Positions 24,299 to 36,273 of a stretch of 38,102 bases of DNA are shown one piece after another; the stretch's first letter is position 1; every line of letters begins with the position of its first letter. The stretch is from assembly GCA_006508105.1 (NCBI GenBank), contig QKPP01000214.1:1-38102 (forward strand), in the 5' to 3' direction. Both the position numbers and the translations under genes were made by a program. The stretch is from Myxococcales bacterium FL481. GTDB lineage: Bacteria > Myxococcota_A > Polyangia > Nannocystales > Nannocystaceae. The notes under the pieces were generated by a model. That model was given only the letters and a program-made list of their open reading frames with translations, had not been told where the DNA came from and did no database searches.

Positions 24299-26647
24299 CT
24301 AGTCCCCGTCGCACTGCTGCGTGGCCTGAGGATCCGGGGGGCGGATCGTAAACTGCACGATCTCACCGCCATGGGTGGGCGTTAGCGTCGCGCCCTTGGG
24401 GGTCAATCGTCGGATGCGACACCCGACGGATGAAGCCGATCCGGCGCGGTGGTAGCAAGCGCCGGGATCGTTCAGATCGAGCGGTTCGCTCCAAAGCGGG
24501 CTGACAAGCGGGTTGACGTGGGTTCGCGGGGGATCGACGAGATCCCAGTAGGCCTGATCACGATCTTTCCATGATCCGAAGTCGATCGCTCGCATGTTGA
24601 GCCGTTGCTTGTCGGTGGCGCCGCCGCCGAGCCGCACGCGCGCGGTCTCGCCGGGCTCGAGCGCAAGGGTCTGCCCGATATCGACGATGAGCTCTCCGGG
24701 ATCGTCCACCAAGATCCCGCCCTGCGCTTCGAGTCGCAGATCGAACACGTGATAGCGAGCGGGTCCGCCGGGGAACCCCAGCTGGGGCAGGGCGGTGACC
24801 AGGTAGACCCCCGGATTCACCGGCAACACGAAGTCGCCGCGCTCGTCAGCCACTTGCGAGTAAAAGAACGGGCCCAGCGGGGGGCGGTCCGCATCATGTT
24901 CGTCCTCAATGCGTAGACGCTCGGCCATGATCTCGGCCGATGTCGCGTCGCAAGCCGTAAACCCGGACTGGCAGACGACCCGGCCGGATAGGACGGCGCG
25001 CGGGGACAGGTCCACCGGGATGGATCCCTGAGCGCGGGCCGCGACCGTTTGGTGGTACGAACGGAACGCGGAGTTGTCCTTCGTGACGACACTCATCGTG
25101 TAGACACGCTCGTCCACGGCGCTGGGGGCGGCGAGTACGACCCCGCAGGGGCTGGACACGCAGGCGTGCAAGGAAGCGGAGAACGACCCCACTTCATCAC
25201 TGGCCGCGGCCACGGCGGGTGGCAGGCACGCAAGCGCCTCGTGGCTATCGGGGCTCCAGACGTCATCGGTCCCGCGTACGACTGGCGTCTCAAACTCGAC
25301 GCGTTCGACCTGTTCGAGGGCATCACATGCCCCGTCCGATGGGATGCTGCTTTCCGTGGTGAAACAGCTCGTGTCGCAGCACAAGCGCTGCTCGTGTCCC
25401 AAACCGATGAGGAGCGGGCTCGCAGACAACGGGACGGACACAGGAAAGCCTTGCCACCGCGGCACGCAGATGTCCTTGCTCAGTTCGATATCGGCAATCG
25501 CCACGTTGGGATCGACCGGCTCCTCGGCCAGCTGAATCCGCGCGTTGAGGCGAATCGAAGGATAGCGCACGCTCGGGTCCGCGGGGGTTGGAGGCTTGAC
25601 GCCGAGCTCGAACTCACGCAGCCCCACCCAGTCAGGGGCGCAGTAGCTGTACACATGAGCGCGCACGCGTCCTAGGCTCTCGGGTGCGTCGCTCGACTGA
25701 GCGTCGGCGGCCAGCAGCCCCTCGAGCCCCAGGGCGCAGCGGTTCTTGTTGGCGTCGCACTGCTGCTCGGGGTAGGCCGGCTCGCACTGGTCGTCGACTT
25801 CCTCGCACGTCGTGGCCAGGCTGACCCCGTCGATCTGCGGCCAGGCGGTGTCGTTGGCCGTGGGTGAATCGTGCGTCAACCGGATCTCCGCCCCGCCCAG
25901 GTGGACGCTGGCGTCCTGTGGCTGGGCGCGCGAGGCTCGGACCAGGCCGCTCACCGGCCAATGGCACCGCCAGTCCGAGATCAGCTCGACCGTGCGGTCG
26001 AAGAGCTCAGGGCGACTCGGGTCGAGCACGTAGTGCAAACGCGCGTAGGCATCGGGGGCGTCCTCGGTCGGATCGACATGCAGCAGTGAGCCGATTCCCG
26101 CGCTGGGTGCCAGCTCGACGCTGGCCGACGCTTCAGCATCGGCGGTTCGCAGCTGGTCTTGGAGGGCATCGACCCCCGCAGGTGATCGCGTGGTCGCGGT
26201 GATCTGGCTCGCCGCGTGCGATGCGGCCGCGATGCAGTACCCGCGCTCGGCGACGTACTCGTAGTCGGTGGGGCAGGCGTGGCTGGGGTTGTCGAGATGC
26301 CGGCCGAACGCCCTGACGACCTGAAGGTTGACTTCACGGCTGAGCTGCGTGAGCGGCAACATCAATGCTTGTGCCCCCGGCTGGGTCTCACACCCCAGAA
26401 AATCCAGCATGGTGTTGGACGCCGCATTCTCGACGCGTAGGGCGAACGCGGCTCGCACTGCGGGGGTCGTGAAAAACTCAACACAAACGCCGCCTTGCTC
26501 CAACGCGCAGACCAATCGGCCGCTGCAGTCCTCGTCGCTTTGGCAAGCCGTGCTTGGAGGCTCGACCGGGGCCAGCGAGTTGCATGTCCCGAGGCTTATC
26601 GTCGCGGCCCACGCCGTGACGAGGCGAGCTACTGTTCTTCGACGCAT
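24299..26647 (-). CDS. Large lipoprotein with N-terminal Cys module, unknown function
   Basis: I placed the start at ATG 26647, where a basic n-region and hydrophobic core lead to a lipobox-like ISLGTC (Cys at 22; Thr at -1 is unusual). The frame is open further upstream but overlaps the preceding gene. The mature protein (about 760 residues) starts with a module like those of the lipoproteins at 2941 and 4527: C-x4-D-x-DC-x5-C-x6-C. The rest is beta-rich with many Cys. Residues about 585-690 resemble a carboxypeptidase-regulatory-like fold (LSGRVVCQSGFTACD; DERGDFVLPVNPGVYLVTAL). No catalytic motif is seen. It overlaps the upstream gene by 19 nt, so translation is probably coupled. It may be a surface-exposed output of the kinase/sigma54 operon (inference). 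Confidence 0.82.
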   Translation of the reverse strand: MRRRTVARLVTAWAATISLGTCNSLAPVEPPSTACQSDEDCSGRLVCALEQGGVCVEFFTTPAVRAAFALRVENAASNTMLDFLGCETQPGAQALMLPLTQLSREVNLQVVRAFGRHLDNPSHACPTDYEYVAERGYCIAAASHAASQITATTRSPAGVDALQDQLRTADAEASASVELAPSAGIGSLLHVDPTEDAPDAYARLHYVLDPSRPELFDRTVELISDWRCHWPVSGLVRASRAQPQDASVHLGGAEIRLTHDSPTANDTAWPQIDGVSLATTCEEVDDQCEPAYPEQQCDANKNRCALGLEGLLAADAQSSDAPESLGRVRAHVYSYCAPDWVGLREFELGVKPPTPADPSVRYPSIRLNARIQLAEEPVDPNVAIADIELSKDICVPRWQGFPVSVPLSASPLLIGLGHEQRLCCDTSCFTTESSIPSDGACDALEQVERVEFETPVVRGTDDVWSPDSHEALACLPPAVAAASDEVGSFSASLHACVSSPCGVVLAAPSAVDERVYTMSVVTKDNSAFRSYHQTVAARAQGSIPVDLSPRAVLSGRVVCQSGFTACDATSAEIMAERLRIEDEHDADRPPLGPFFYSQVADERGDFVLPVNPGVYLVTALPQLGFPGGPARYHVFDLRLEAQGGILVDDPGELIVDIGQTLALEPGETARVRLGGGATDKQRLNMRAIDFGSWKDRDQAYWDLVDPPRTHVNPLVSPLWSEPLDLNDPGACYHRAGSASSVGCRIRRLTPKGATLTPTHGGEIVQFTIRPPDPQATQQCDGD

Positions 26648-27461
26648 TGCTCTTGGCAGCTCTCGTCGGAACTGTCGTGGCAGTAGAATACGTAGTCGAG
26701 CCGGTCCCACGTCGCGCCGGCTGCGATGTCGGGCACGCCGATGCGTGGTGGCGGATCGCCGACCCCTTGGACCGGCGGGGGCGTGTACCACGGCCGATCG
26801 GTGACCAGCACGGTTAGCGTGTGGAAGCGTTGTCCCATCTCCGCCGTTGTGCCGTGTGCGTTGCACAGATCGACGCCACGATCGCCGGCCACGACGAGTC
26901 GGCGGGTCTGCGGAGAGGGGCGCAGCAGCACGCTGCTGTCGTAGGCGGCGGAGTCGAGGATGAAGCGGCCGGTGTGGAGATCGCGGTAGGCCACATGACT
27001 GTTCGCCGACGACGTCGACGACGACGACGAATCCCAGTCGAGCAGTAGAGCCGCGAAGACCTTGTCCGTGTCCGGTTCCACATCCTCATCCTCGGCAAAA
27101 AACTCCAGCGGATTGAGGTAGTTCGCGTCGTAGAACCCGAACTCACACTCACAGTAACGATAGAATTCTTCCTCGGCTCCGGGGTCGAGAAAATGCGGCA
27201 GGCCGGGGCCTCGAGGCAACGGGCACGCTGGCGTGCAGTCGACCCCGTCGTTGGGCTCGTCGCAACTGCACTCTTCGCCTGGACGCAACACGATCGGCTC
27301 CACGAGGCGAACGGCGTGTCGGTTGACGTTGCCCCCACGCTCGACGTCGATGCCGCGGTCGGTGAACACACAAACGCTCTCGATCGCGACCGCCGCCAGG
27401 GTTGCCGCACCGAGAATCAGGCGGGTTCGCGGACGGGCCCGTCGACGCCGGCCGTGGTGGG

Positions 27462-27465
<4 letters not shown>
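26629..27465 (-). CDS. Membrane-anchored or secreted Cys-rich protein, unknown
   Basis: I start this gene at ATG 27465, which overlaps the stop of the sigma54 activator as ATGA. The 278-residue product has a very Arg-rich N-terminus (MTHHGRRRRARPRTR) followed by a hydrophobic helix (about 16-32), then an extracytoplasmic domain. No proper lipobox is present, although a Cys (residue 32) ends the helix. The mature part has a Cys cluster (CSCDEPNDGVDCTPAC), a second CECEFGFYD segment, an acidic and Ser-rich stretch (DWDSSSSSTSS), and four Cys near the C-terminus. I do not recognise a family. The tight overlaps on both sides show it belongs to the operon, and it may pair with the following lipoprotein. 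Confidence 0.75.
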
Positions 27466-29288
<1,823 letters not shown>

Positions 29289-29294
29289 AGCGGT

Positions 29295-30422
29295 TCAAAA
29301 GGCGATGTGTACGCCCAGCCCGGCGCCACCGGGCACCACGGCTGGGCCGGGCGTGACTCGGATCGTAGCATCGCGGGACCCGGTCGCAGCGCCAGAGGGG
29401 GGCGAGAGCAGCTCTCGATCGAGTTCGCGGCGGGGAACGCGACGAGTCCGCTGCGTCGTGAAGGGCTCGAAGGTGAATTGGGCGACAATGATGTCAGCGG
29501 CGACGAGGCCGAGGAAAGCGAACCCCAACCCTTGCTCCCAGTTGCGTAGGTTCTTGACGCGCTGCTTGAACTCTTGGAACTCGCTGTCGCTGTAGTCGGA
29601 CGGGGCCGTACACACCAACGAACCGCGCTGAAAACCGTTGGTGCGAACGCAGTTGAGGTTCGTTTGACGATTGATGAGGAGGCCGAGACCCGCCCCTCCG
29701 GCGATGGCCTCCAGGCCCAGGAATAACCCGGCGATGCCCGGTCGGCCGTTGTAGAAGTGTCCCACGCCCAGAGGGATCAACGCGGGCCCCCGGGAACGCG
29801 CGATGCGTTCGGTGATCACGACCTCTTGGTCGTCGTACGCCGTCTGGAGCGTCGCCATGCGATCCTGCAACGCGTCGTGTTGGACGTTGAGCTCGTGGAG
29901 GTCCGCTTGACACACCAGGTTCTCCGCTTCGCAGCTCACCGACTGCGCCGCCTCGCGGGCCTCCCGAATCCGTTTCCACACCTCATAAAACCTCGGGCCA
30001 TGGACGGCCGCCGGTGGTTCCCAGCCGGGGTAGGTGTCCATCAGCCGGATGATGTATCGCCTCGCCATGCCGTCGGCCGTCGCCTCGTCGAGGGTGGGAT
30101 CGAACAAGCTGGCGTCGGCGAGGTAACGCAGCGCCATCTCGGTCCGCTCGGGGGTCGCCAGTTCGCCGTCGTTCGCCACCCGCGGCTCAAGTAGCTGTCG
30201 CACCTGGGCCCACTTTCCCTGTCGCCACGCATCAAGCGCCGGCTCGAGGACGGGGGTTGCGGGGTCGTCCTTCGTTGCGGCTGTCGGCTCAGCTATCGGC
30301 GCCGGAGCGGCCTTCGCCGGCTCGGCGGGCGATGCGGGCTGCGACATCGCGGGTGGCGTCACCCCCATCCAGGTCAGCAGCAGCGCAGATGAGGCGAGGA
30401 GGTGCGATCCTGCGACTCGCAT
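29295..30422 (-). CDS. Exported protein with TM2-like membrane segments
   Basis: I cannot assign this to a named family. The 375-residue product starts with a signal peptide (hydrophobic about 8-24, cut near AMS), a Pro/Ala linker, and a TPR-like helical region (about 65-150, LDAWRQGKWAQVRQLLEPRV). A predicted coiled coil (about 155-205) contains a Cys pair. A hydrophobic segment like the TM2 domain (PLGVGHFYNGRPGIAGLFLG, about 216-235) is followed by a second helix (about 310-330). The last residues (GLGVHIAF) could be a short beta strand. It sits 88 nt after the kinase stop and 6 nt before the sigma54 activator, so it could be a membrane sensor or adaptor for them (inference). Confidence 0.75.
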   Translation of the reverse strand: MRVAGSHLLASSALLLTWMGVTPPAMSQPASPAEPAKAAPAPIAEPTAATKDDPATPVLEPALDAWRQGKWAQVRQLLEPRVANDGELATPERTEMALRYLADASLFDPTLDEATADGMARRYIIRLMDTYPGWEPPAAVHGPRFYEVWKRIREAREAAQSVSCEAENLVCQADLHELNVQHDALQDRMATLQTAYDDQEVVITERIARSRGPALIPLGVGHFYNGRPGIAGLFLGLEAIAGGAGLGLLINRQTNLNCVRTNGFQRGSLVCTAPSDYSDSEFQEFKQRVKNLRNWEQGLGFAFLGLVAADIIVAQFTFEPFTTQRTRRVPRRELDRELLSPPSGAATGSRDATIRVTPGPAVVPGGAGLGVHIAF

Positions 30423-30510
30423 CGACCGCCGCAGAGTAACGCATCACCGGCCCAGAGGGGAGTTGCGTTTCGCCGCCGCGAAGGGGGCAAAAATGCGCTG
30501 TCCGATGCGA

Positions 30511-32388
<1,878 letters not shown>

Positions 32389-32445
32389 GATGCAGGCTTG
32401 CTCAGTCGGCAGCGGTGGCGGTCAGGCGTCGACCCGGATCGATCC

Positions 32446-32473
32446 TCGACTCCGCGTACCGAGGTCGTATGCT
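32446..32473 (+). promoter_or_regulatory. Possible promoter of the adenylate-forming gene
   Basis: TCGACT (32446-32451) and TATGCT (32468-32473) are separated by 16 nt in the divergent region between the kinase and the + strand gene. The layout is the same as that suggested before mgtE. The resulting leader would be about 125 nt. Support is weak. Confidence 0.25.
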
Positions 32474-32604
32474 CCTAGAAGAGCGACTCGCGGGCAGTTT
32501 ACGCTACGCTCGACGGAGGCGGCAGCGCCGAGTCGGGAGTGGCCCACGCGAACACCGTGGTGGTCACGGTCGCGCGCGTCCCTCGACTCTTGTTTCGCAG
32601 CCCC

Positions 32605-34512
32605 ATGAACTCGCTGCCCCATTCAGCGCGGTCGGTACAGGGGCTCCCGTACGCGAACCCGATTCGCATGTTTGCGGATCGCGTCGCTCGTCACCCGGAT
32701 GCCGCGGCGCTGCGCCACAAGCAGGGCGGTGCGTGGCGTACGCTGACTTGGCGCGAGCTCGACGTGCGCGGCCAGCAATTGGCGGTGGGCCTACATGACT
32801 GGGCCCAGCTTTCGCGCAACGAGCGCGTGGCCGTCGTGGCCAACAATTCGCTCGGTTGGGTGCTCGTGGACCTCGCGCTCGCACGGAGCGGAGCGGTCTC
32901 CGTGCCGATCGAGCCCCACGCGCGGGGTGATGAACTCGCCGACGCGCTCGAACGCTGCCAGTGTGCGCTCATCGTCGTGGGCTCGCTCGTCGAGTTTCGC
33001 CGAGTGCACGCACTGCTCGAGCGGGGGCGGATGGGCACGGTGCGGGGCATCGTCTTGCTCGACTTGATCGACGACGCTGTCTCGAGCTGGCCGGCGTCGA
33101 GCGTACCTGTCACCGGCTTGGCGCAGCTGCAGCGGCGGGGAGAGGAAGCGGCCACAGCCGCGTTCATGCAGCTCGAGGCGCGGACCGAAGCGCTTCGACC
33201 CGAGGACTTGTTCACCATCATCCACACCCCGAAAACCAGCGCGCAGGCGAGCAAAGGGGTCGCCCTCAGCCAAGGCAATATCGTCTACGAGACTTGGGCG
33301 CTGCGCAACGTGATCGCCGTGGACAGCAGCGACGAGCAGCTGTTGGTGTTGCCCCTGTGCCACGCGTTTGGCCGGCACCTGCTGTGGGCGGCGTTCGCCA
33401 GTGGCGCGGTCACGGCGGTGATGGATCCGCGCACGCCGTTGCTCGACAACCTGGTGGAGATTGGGCCCACCTTCTTCGGGGCGGCTCCTGTGGTGTATGA
33501 GGCCATTCGGCGGCGAGTTCTCCGCGACGTCGAGGACTCCGGACGCGTCCGCGCGAAAACGTTCGCGTGGTGCCTTCAGATCGGCCAGGAGGTCAGCGGT
33601 TTTCGCCAGCGTGGTGAACTGGTGCCGGGCGTGCTCGCCGTGAAACAGGCCGCCGCCGACCGCTTGGTCTTGACCGAGATCCGCCGTCAGTTCGGCGGGC
33701 GCCTTCGGTTCCTAGTCTCGGGGGCGGCGCCGGCCCGACGCGAGGTGCTCGAGTTCTTCCACGCGGTGGGGCTGCTGATCCTCGAGGGCTACGGCTTGAC
33801 CGAGACTTCCGGCGCAGTCAGCGTAAACCGGCCGGACCGCTATCGGCTCGGTAGCGTCGGACCTGCATTGCCCGGATGCGAGGTCCGGATCGCGGAAGAC
33901 GGTGAGGTCTTGGTCCGCGGCAAAAACGTCATGCTCGGGTATGTGGGGGCCTCCGGCGAGATCGAGCCCACCGTCGACGCCCGCGGCTGGTTGCATACCG
34001 GCGATCTCGGCGCCGTGGAGCATGGTTTCTTGCGCATCGTGGGACGCAAGGCCGAGGCCATTACGTTGGCGACGGGCCGCACGGTGCACCCTGAACCCAT
34101 CGAACAAGCGTTGGGCGAGCACGCCGATGTCGCTTACGCGTTGGTCTGCGGGGCCGGGCGGCCGTATCTGACGGCACTGGTGGTGTTGGATCGGGCGGCA
34201 CTCGAGTCGTTAGCCAAACGCCACGGCCTCGCGGATCTGCCCGCGGCCCAGCTGTGCACCCATCCCCGGGTCCGCGAGCGGGTCGGGGACTGGGTCCACC
34301 ACGTCAATCGATCTCTGCCCGCGCCCGATCGGATCGCCGCGTTTGCGATCTTGCCTCGAGATCTCGGGACGGCCGTCGGCGAGCTCACCCCCACGCAGCG
34401 GCCCCGTCGACATGTCGTGTACCGGAACTGGAAGGACACCATCGACGCGCTGTACGCCCGGCAAAGGGTCCCAAATCCCGCTGGCGACGGGAACGCCACG
34501 GGTCATCGTTGA
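32605..34512 (+). CDS. Long-chain acyl-CoA synthetase-like protein, degenerate core motifs
   Basis: This is an adenylate-forming (ANL) family protein with the overall layout of long-chain fatty-acyl-CoA ligases, 635 residues from ATG 32605 (an in-frame GTG at 32539 is possible). Present are YGLTETSG (A5, about 397-404), GWLHTGD (A7), and IVGRKAEAI (A8). The phosphate-binding A3 motif, normally YTSGTTGxPKG, reads HTPKTSAQASKG (about 206-217). The C-terminal region that normally reads LTPTxK with the catalytic Lys reads LTPTQRPRR. Both changes affect residues central to adenylation, so activity is doubtful. The DNA around both sites shows no compensating frameshift. It could be a pseudoenzyme or could bind acyl-adenylate-like ligands. 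It is followed by tRNA-Val and does not form an operon with clear lipid genes. Confidence 0.82.
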   Translation: MNSLPHSARSVQGLPYANPIRMFADRVARHPDAAALRHKQGGAWRTLTWRELDVRGQQLAVGLHDWAQLSRNERVAVVANNSLGWVLVDLALARSGAVSVPIEPHARGDELADALERCQCALIVVGSLVEFRRVHALLERGRMGTVRGIVLLDLIDDAVSSWPASSVPVTGLAQLQRRGEEAATAAFMQLEARTEALRPEDLFTIIHTPKTSAQASKGVALSQGNIVYETWALRNVIAVDSSDEQLLVLPLCHAFGRHLLWAAFASGAVTAVMDPRTPLLDNLVEIGPTFFGAAPVVYEAIRRRVLRDVEDSGRVRAKTFAWCLQIGQEVSGFRQRGELVPGVLAVKQAAADRLVLTEIRRQFGGRLRFLVSGAAPARREVLEFFHAVGLLILEGYGLTETSGAVSVNRPDRYRLGSVGPALPGCEVRIAEDGEVLVRGKNVMLGYVGASGEIEPTVDARGWLHTGDLGAVEHGFLRIVGRKAEAITLATGRTVHPEPIEQALGEHADVAYALVCGAGRPYLTALVVLDRAALESLAKRHGLADLPAAQLCTHPRVRERVGDWVHHVNRSLPAPDRIAAFAILPRDLGTAVGELTPTQRPRRHVVYRNWKDTIDALYARQRVPNPAGDGNATGHR

Positions 34513-34581
34513 CGCTCACGGCCATCGACGGCCGCGATCTCGGGTCGTCGCGTCGGCGAGATCCCCCCGCAGACCACACCC

Positions 34582-34610
34582 TTGACGTGGCCACCCCGGC
34601 GCGATACCAA
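34582..34610 (+). promoter_or_regulatory. Candidate promoter of tRNA-Val
   Basis: TTGACG (34582-34587, 5/6 of a -35 box) and TACCAA (34605-34610) are separated by 17 nt. The start would lie near 34617, about 40 nt before the tRNA. The -10 box is poor. Confidence 0.35.
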
Positions 34611-34657
34611 CCGACTCCGCTCAGGGGGTTGGCGTGGCCGACCGGCGAGCGGTACGA

Positions 34658-34729
34658 AGGGCTGTAGCTCAGGGGTAGAGCGTCGCCTTGACACGGCGGA
34701 AGTCGGCGGTTCGAAGCCGCCCAGCCCTA
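34658..34729 (+). tRNA. tRNA-Val (anticodon GAC)
   Basis: A full cloverleaf can be folded by hand: acceptor AGGGCTG/CAGCCCT, D-stem GCTC/GAGC, anticodon stem TCGCC/GGCGG with loop TTGACAC (anticodon GAC, reading the Val codon GTC), and T-stem GGCGG/CCGCC with loop TTCGAAG. The discriminator base is A. The 3' CCA is not encoded. Confidence 0.95.
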
Positions 34730-35246
34730 CAATCGCACTCCCACTCGGATCCACATGGCAGAGCATTCGTTGGCCCTCGCGCAAAGCAGCAACGGACAGT
34801 GAGCGTCGGCGATCCGCTTCCGCGGTGGCCGCAGGCCGGTTTTGCTCGGGTGGCCTCGCGTTGCTACGCTGCCGGCCTGTGCGGTCTCGGTCCACGCCGG
34901 GCGCTTCCATGCACCTCTCGATCCACACGCTGTCGACTCTCCTCGCTTGCGCGCGCCAGCCAGGCTGCGCCCGAGCCCCGGAGGTGCGTGTTCGTAGGTC
35001 AGCTTGAGTACTCGAACGCGTTCGGGCGCAGTGACGGGATGGGCGACCTCCCCCGCGATCGGGCGATGACCTGATGCTGGGCGTGGTCGTGGGTGAATGG
35101 GTCGTCGTACCGGCGGTTCGCGGGTCCGCGTGGCCGTCACGTCCTCGTGTCGGCGAGGCCGTGACATCTTGTGATCAACTTGTGCTCGGGCGCCCCTGCG
35201 CAGCAGTTAGCGCGGCGTCGCCCGGCCCCTACCAGGAGAAACGAAA
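34730..35246. other. Intergenic region before infC, 517 nt
   Basis: No convincing coding frame lies between tRNA-Val and infC on either strand. A promoter-like pair (TTGCTC, 17 nt, TACGCT) is seen at 34842-34870 and is listed separately. The rest may be an untranslated leader of the infC-rpmI-rplT operon, but no structure stands out clearly by eye. Confidence 0.5.
34842..34870 (+). promoter_or_regulatory. Candidate promoter of infC operon
   Basis: TTGCTC (34842-34847) and TACGCT (34865-34870) have a 17-nt spacer. The -10 hexamer is the same as that found before the first kinase gene. It would give a leader of about 370 nt before infC. Confidence 0.3.
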
Positions 35247-35249
35247 ATA
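35234..35249 (+). promoter_or_regulatory. Ribosome binding site that fixes the ATA start of infC
   Basis: AGGAG at 35234-35238 is followed by an 8-nt spacer and then ATA at 35247. This ideal spacing, together with conserved IF3 residues coded directly after the ATA, decides the start of infC. No ATG, GTG or TTG lies nearby in frame. Confidence 0.75.
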
Positions 35250-35984
35250 GGACGTCGCAAACGAAGCCGTCCCGCGCCACGCCCGGAGACCCATCGAGTC
35301 GGACGACGCATCCGCGTTCGAGAGGTGCGGGTCATCGATCATGAGGGCCAGCAGCGCGGGATTATGGATACCAACGACGCGTTGGACCTCGCCGAAGAGG
35401 TCGGCTTGCAGCTGGTCGAAGTCAATCCCAAGACGAGTCCGCCGGTGTGCAAGATCTTGGACTACGGCAAGTTCAAGTACGAAAACTCGAAGCGTGAGAG
35501 CGAGACGAAACGCAACCGCAAGACCCAAGAGGTCAAAGAGGTCAAGTTTCGGCCCAAGACGCACCACCACGACTTCGACTTCAAGGTCAAGCACGTGCGT
35601 CGCTTCCTCGAGGAAGGCGACAAGGTCAAACTACTGGTGCAGTTCCGCGGGCGGGAGATCACCCACCCCGAGACCGGTCGGGCCGTGCTCGAGCGGGTCT
35701 GCAAAGAAACCGCTGACCTCGCCACGGTGATCCAGTTGGCCCAGATGGAGGGCAACCGGATGAACATGGTTTTGGCACCGAAAGCGAATCGACCGCCTCC
35801 CAAAGCGCGACCGCCGGCGAGCGCGGATGTGGGAGCAAAACGCACTGGGCCCGCGCCCAGCGCAACCTCCGACAGCTCGGACAAAGCGGACAATCCGTCT
35901 CCGGCCGCGGCACGTTCGAGTGCGGCGCGGACGGACGGCCCCAGCGAGCCAGCGCGGCCCGCACCGGCGCCCGAAGCCAGCTGA
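35247..35984 (+). CDS. infC: Translation initiation factor IF-3, ATA start, C-terminal extension
   Basis: IF3 binds the 30S subunit, keeps subunits apart and rejects non-cognate start codons. From ATA 35247 the product is 245 residues. The N-terminal lead is basic (IGRRKRSRP...) and reaches the conserved [13 protein letters not shown] of IF3. The body contains [23 protein letters not shown] and, in the C-domain, [16 protein letters not shown] and [11 protein letters not shown] conventional GTG at 35325 would cut off these conserved first residues. The last about 65 residues are an Ala/Pro/Ser-rich extension, as reported for Myxococcus xanthus Dsg, an IF3 that also uses a non-AUG start (AUC). 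IF3 represses its own mRNA through such starts in E. coli (AUU), so autoregulation is likely here. Confidence 0.92.
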   Translation: MGRRKRSRPAPRPETHRVGRRIRVREVRVIDHEGQQRGIMDTNDALDLAEEVGLQLVEVNPKTSPPVCKILDYGKFKYENSKRESETKRNRKTQEVKEVKFRPKTHHHDFDFKVKHVRRFLEEGDKVKLLVQFRGREITHPETGRAVLERVCKETADLATVIQLAQMEGNRMNMVLAPKANRPPPKARPPASADVGAKRTGPAPSATSDSSDKADNPSPAAARSSAARTDGPSEPARPAPAPEAS

Positions 35985-36067
35985 GAATTCGTGTCCGTTT
36001 TCGTGTCTGGGCGCTTGCGGGCAACGCCACAGAGACGCTACAACTCGCGCCCCGCACGAGGCTCGTC

Positions 36068-36271
36068 ATGCCGAAAATGAAATCCCATAGCGGCTCGAAG
36101 AAGCGTTTCCGCTTTACCGCTACCGGCAAAGCGAAGCGCAAGCATTCGCATAAGAACCACATCTTGACCAAGAAGCGTCCCGACCGGATTCGCAAGCTCC
36201 GTGGCACGGCAGTCGTGTCCGAGCCCGACCAGATCCGCATCGACGCCTTGTTGCCGTACGGGAGACCGTAG
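36068..36271 (+). CDS. rpmI: Ribosomal protein bL35
   Basis: This is a small, very basic 67-residue large-subunit protein with the family opening [20 protein letters not shown] and the central [14 protein letters not shown]. Length and sequence are typical. It lies 83 nt after infC, with GAGG about 7 nt before the ATG, and 2 nt before rplT, the classic infC-rpmI-rplT order. Confidence 0.97.
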   Translation: MPKMKSHSGSKKRFRFTATGKAKRKHSHKNHILTKKRPDRIRKLRGTAVVSEPDQIRIDALLPYGRP

Positions 36272-36273
36272 CC

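Noticed and set aside
33211..33260. A frameshift as the cause of the odd A3 motif in the adenylate-forming protein
   Set aside because: I read the other frames across the site and none restores a TSGTTG-like sequence; the flanking reading frame is continuous.
34503..34928. Minus-strand open frame containing GLGGFEPPTSAVSRRRSTPEL
   Set aside because: This phrase is a well-known artefact of translating the antisense of a tRNA; the frame runs straight across tRNA-Val.
35325..35984. infC starting at GTG 35325
   Set aside because: It would remove the conserved IF3 lead and leaves AGGAG about 85 nt away. The ATA at 35247 explains both.
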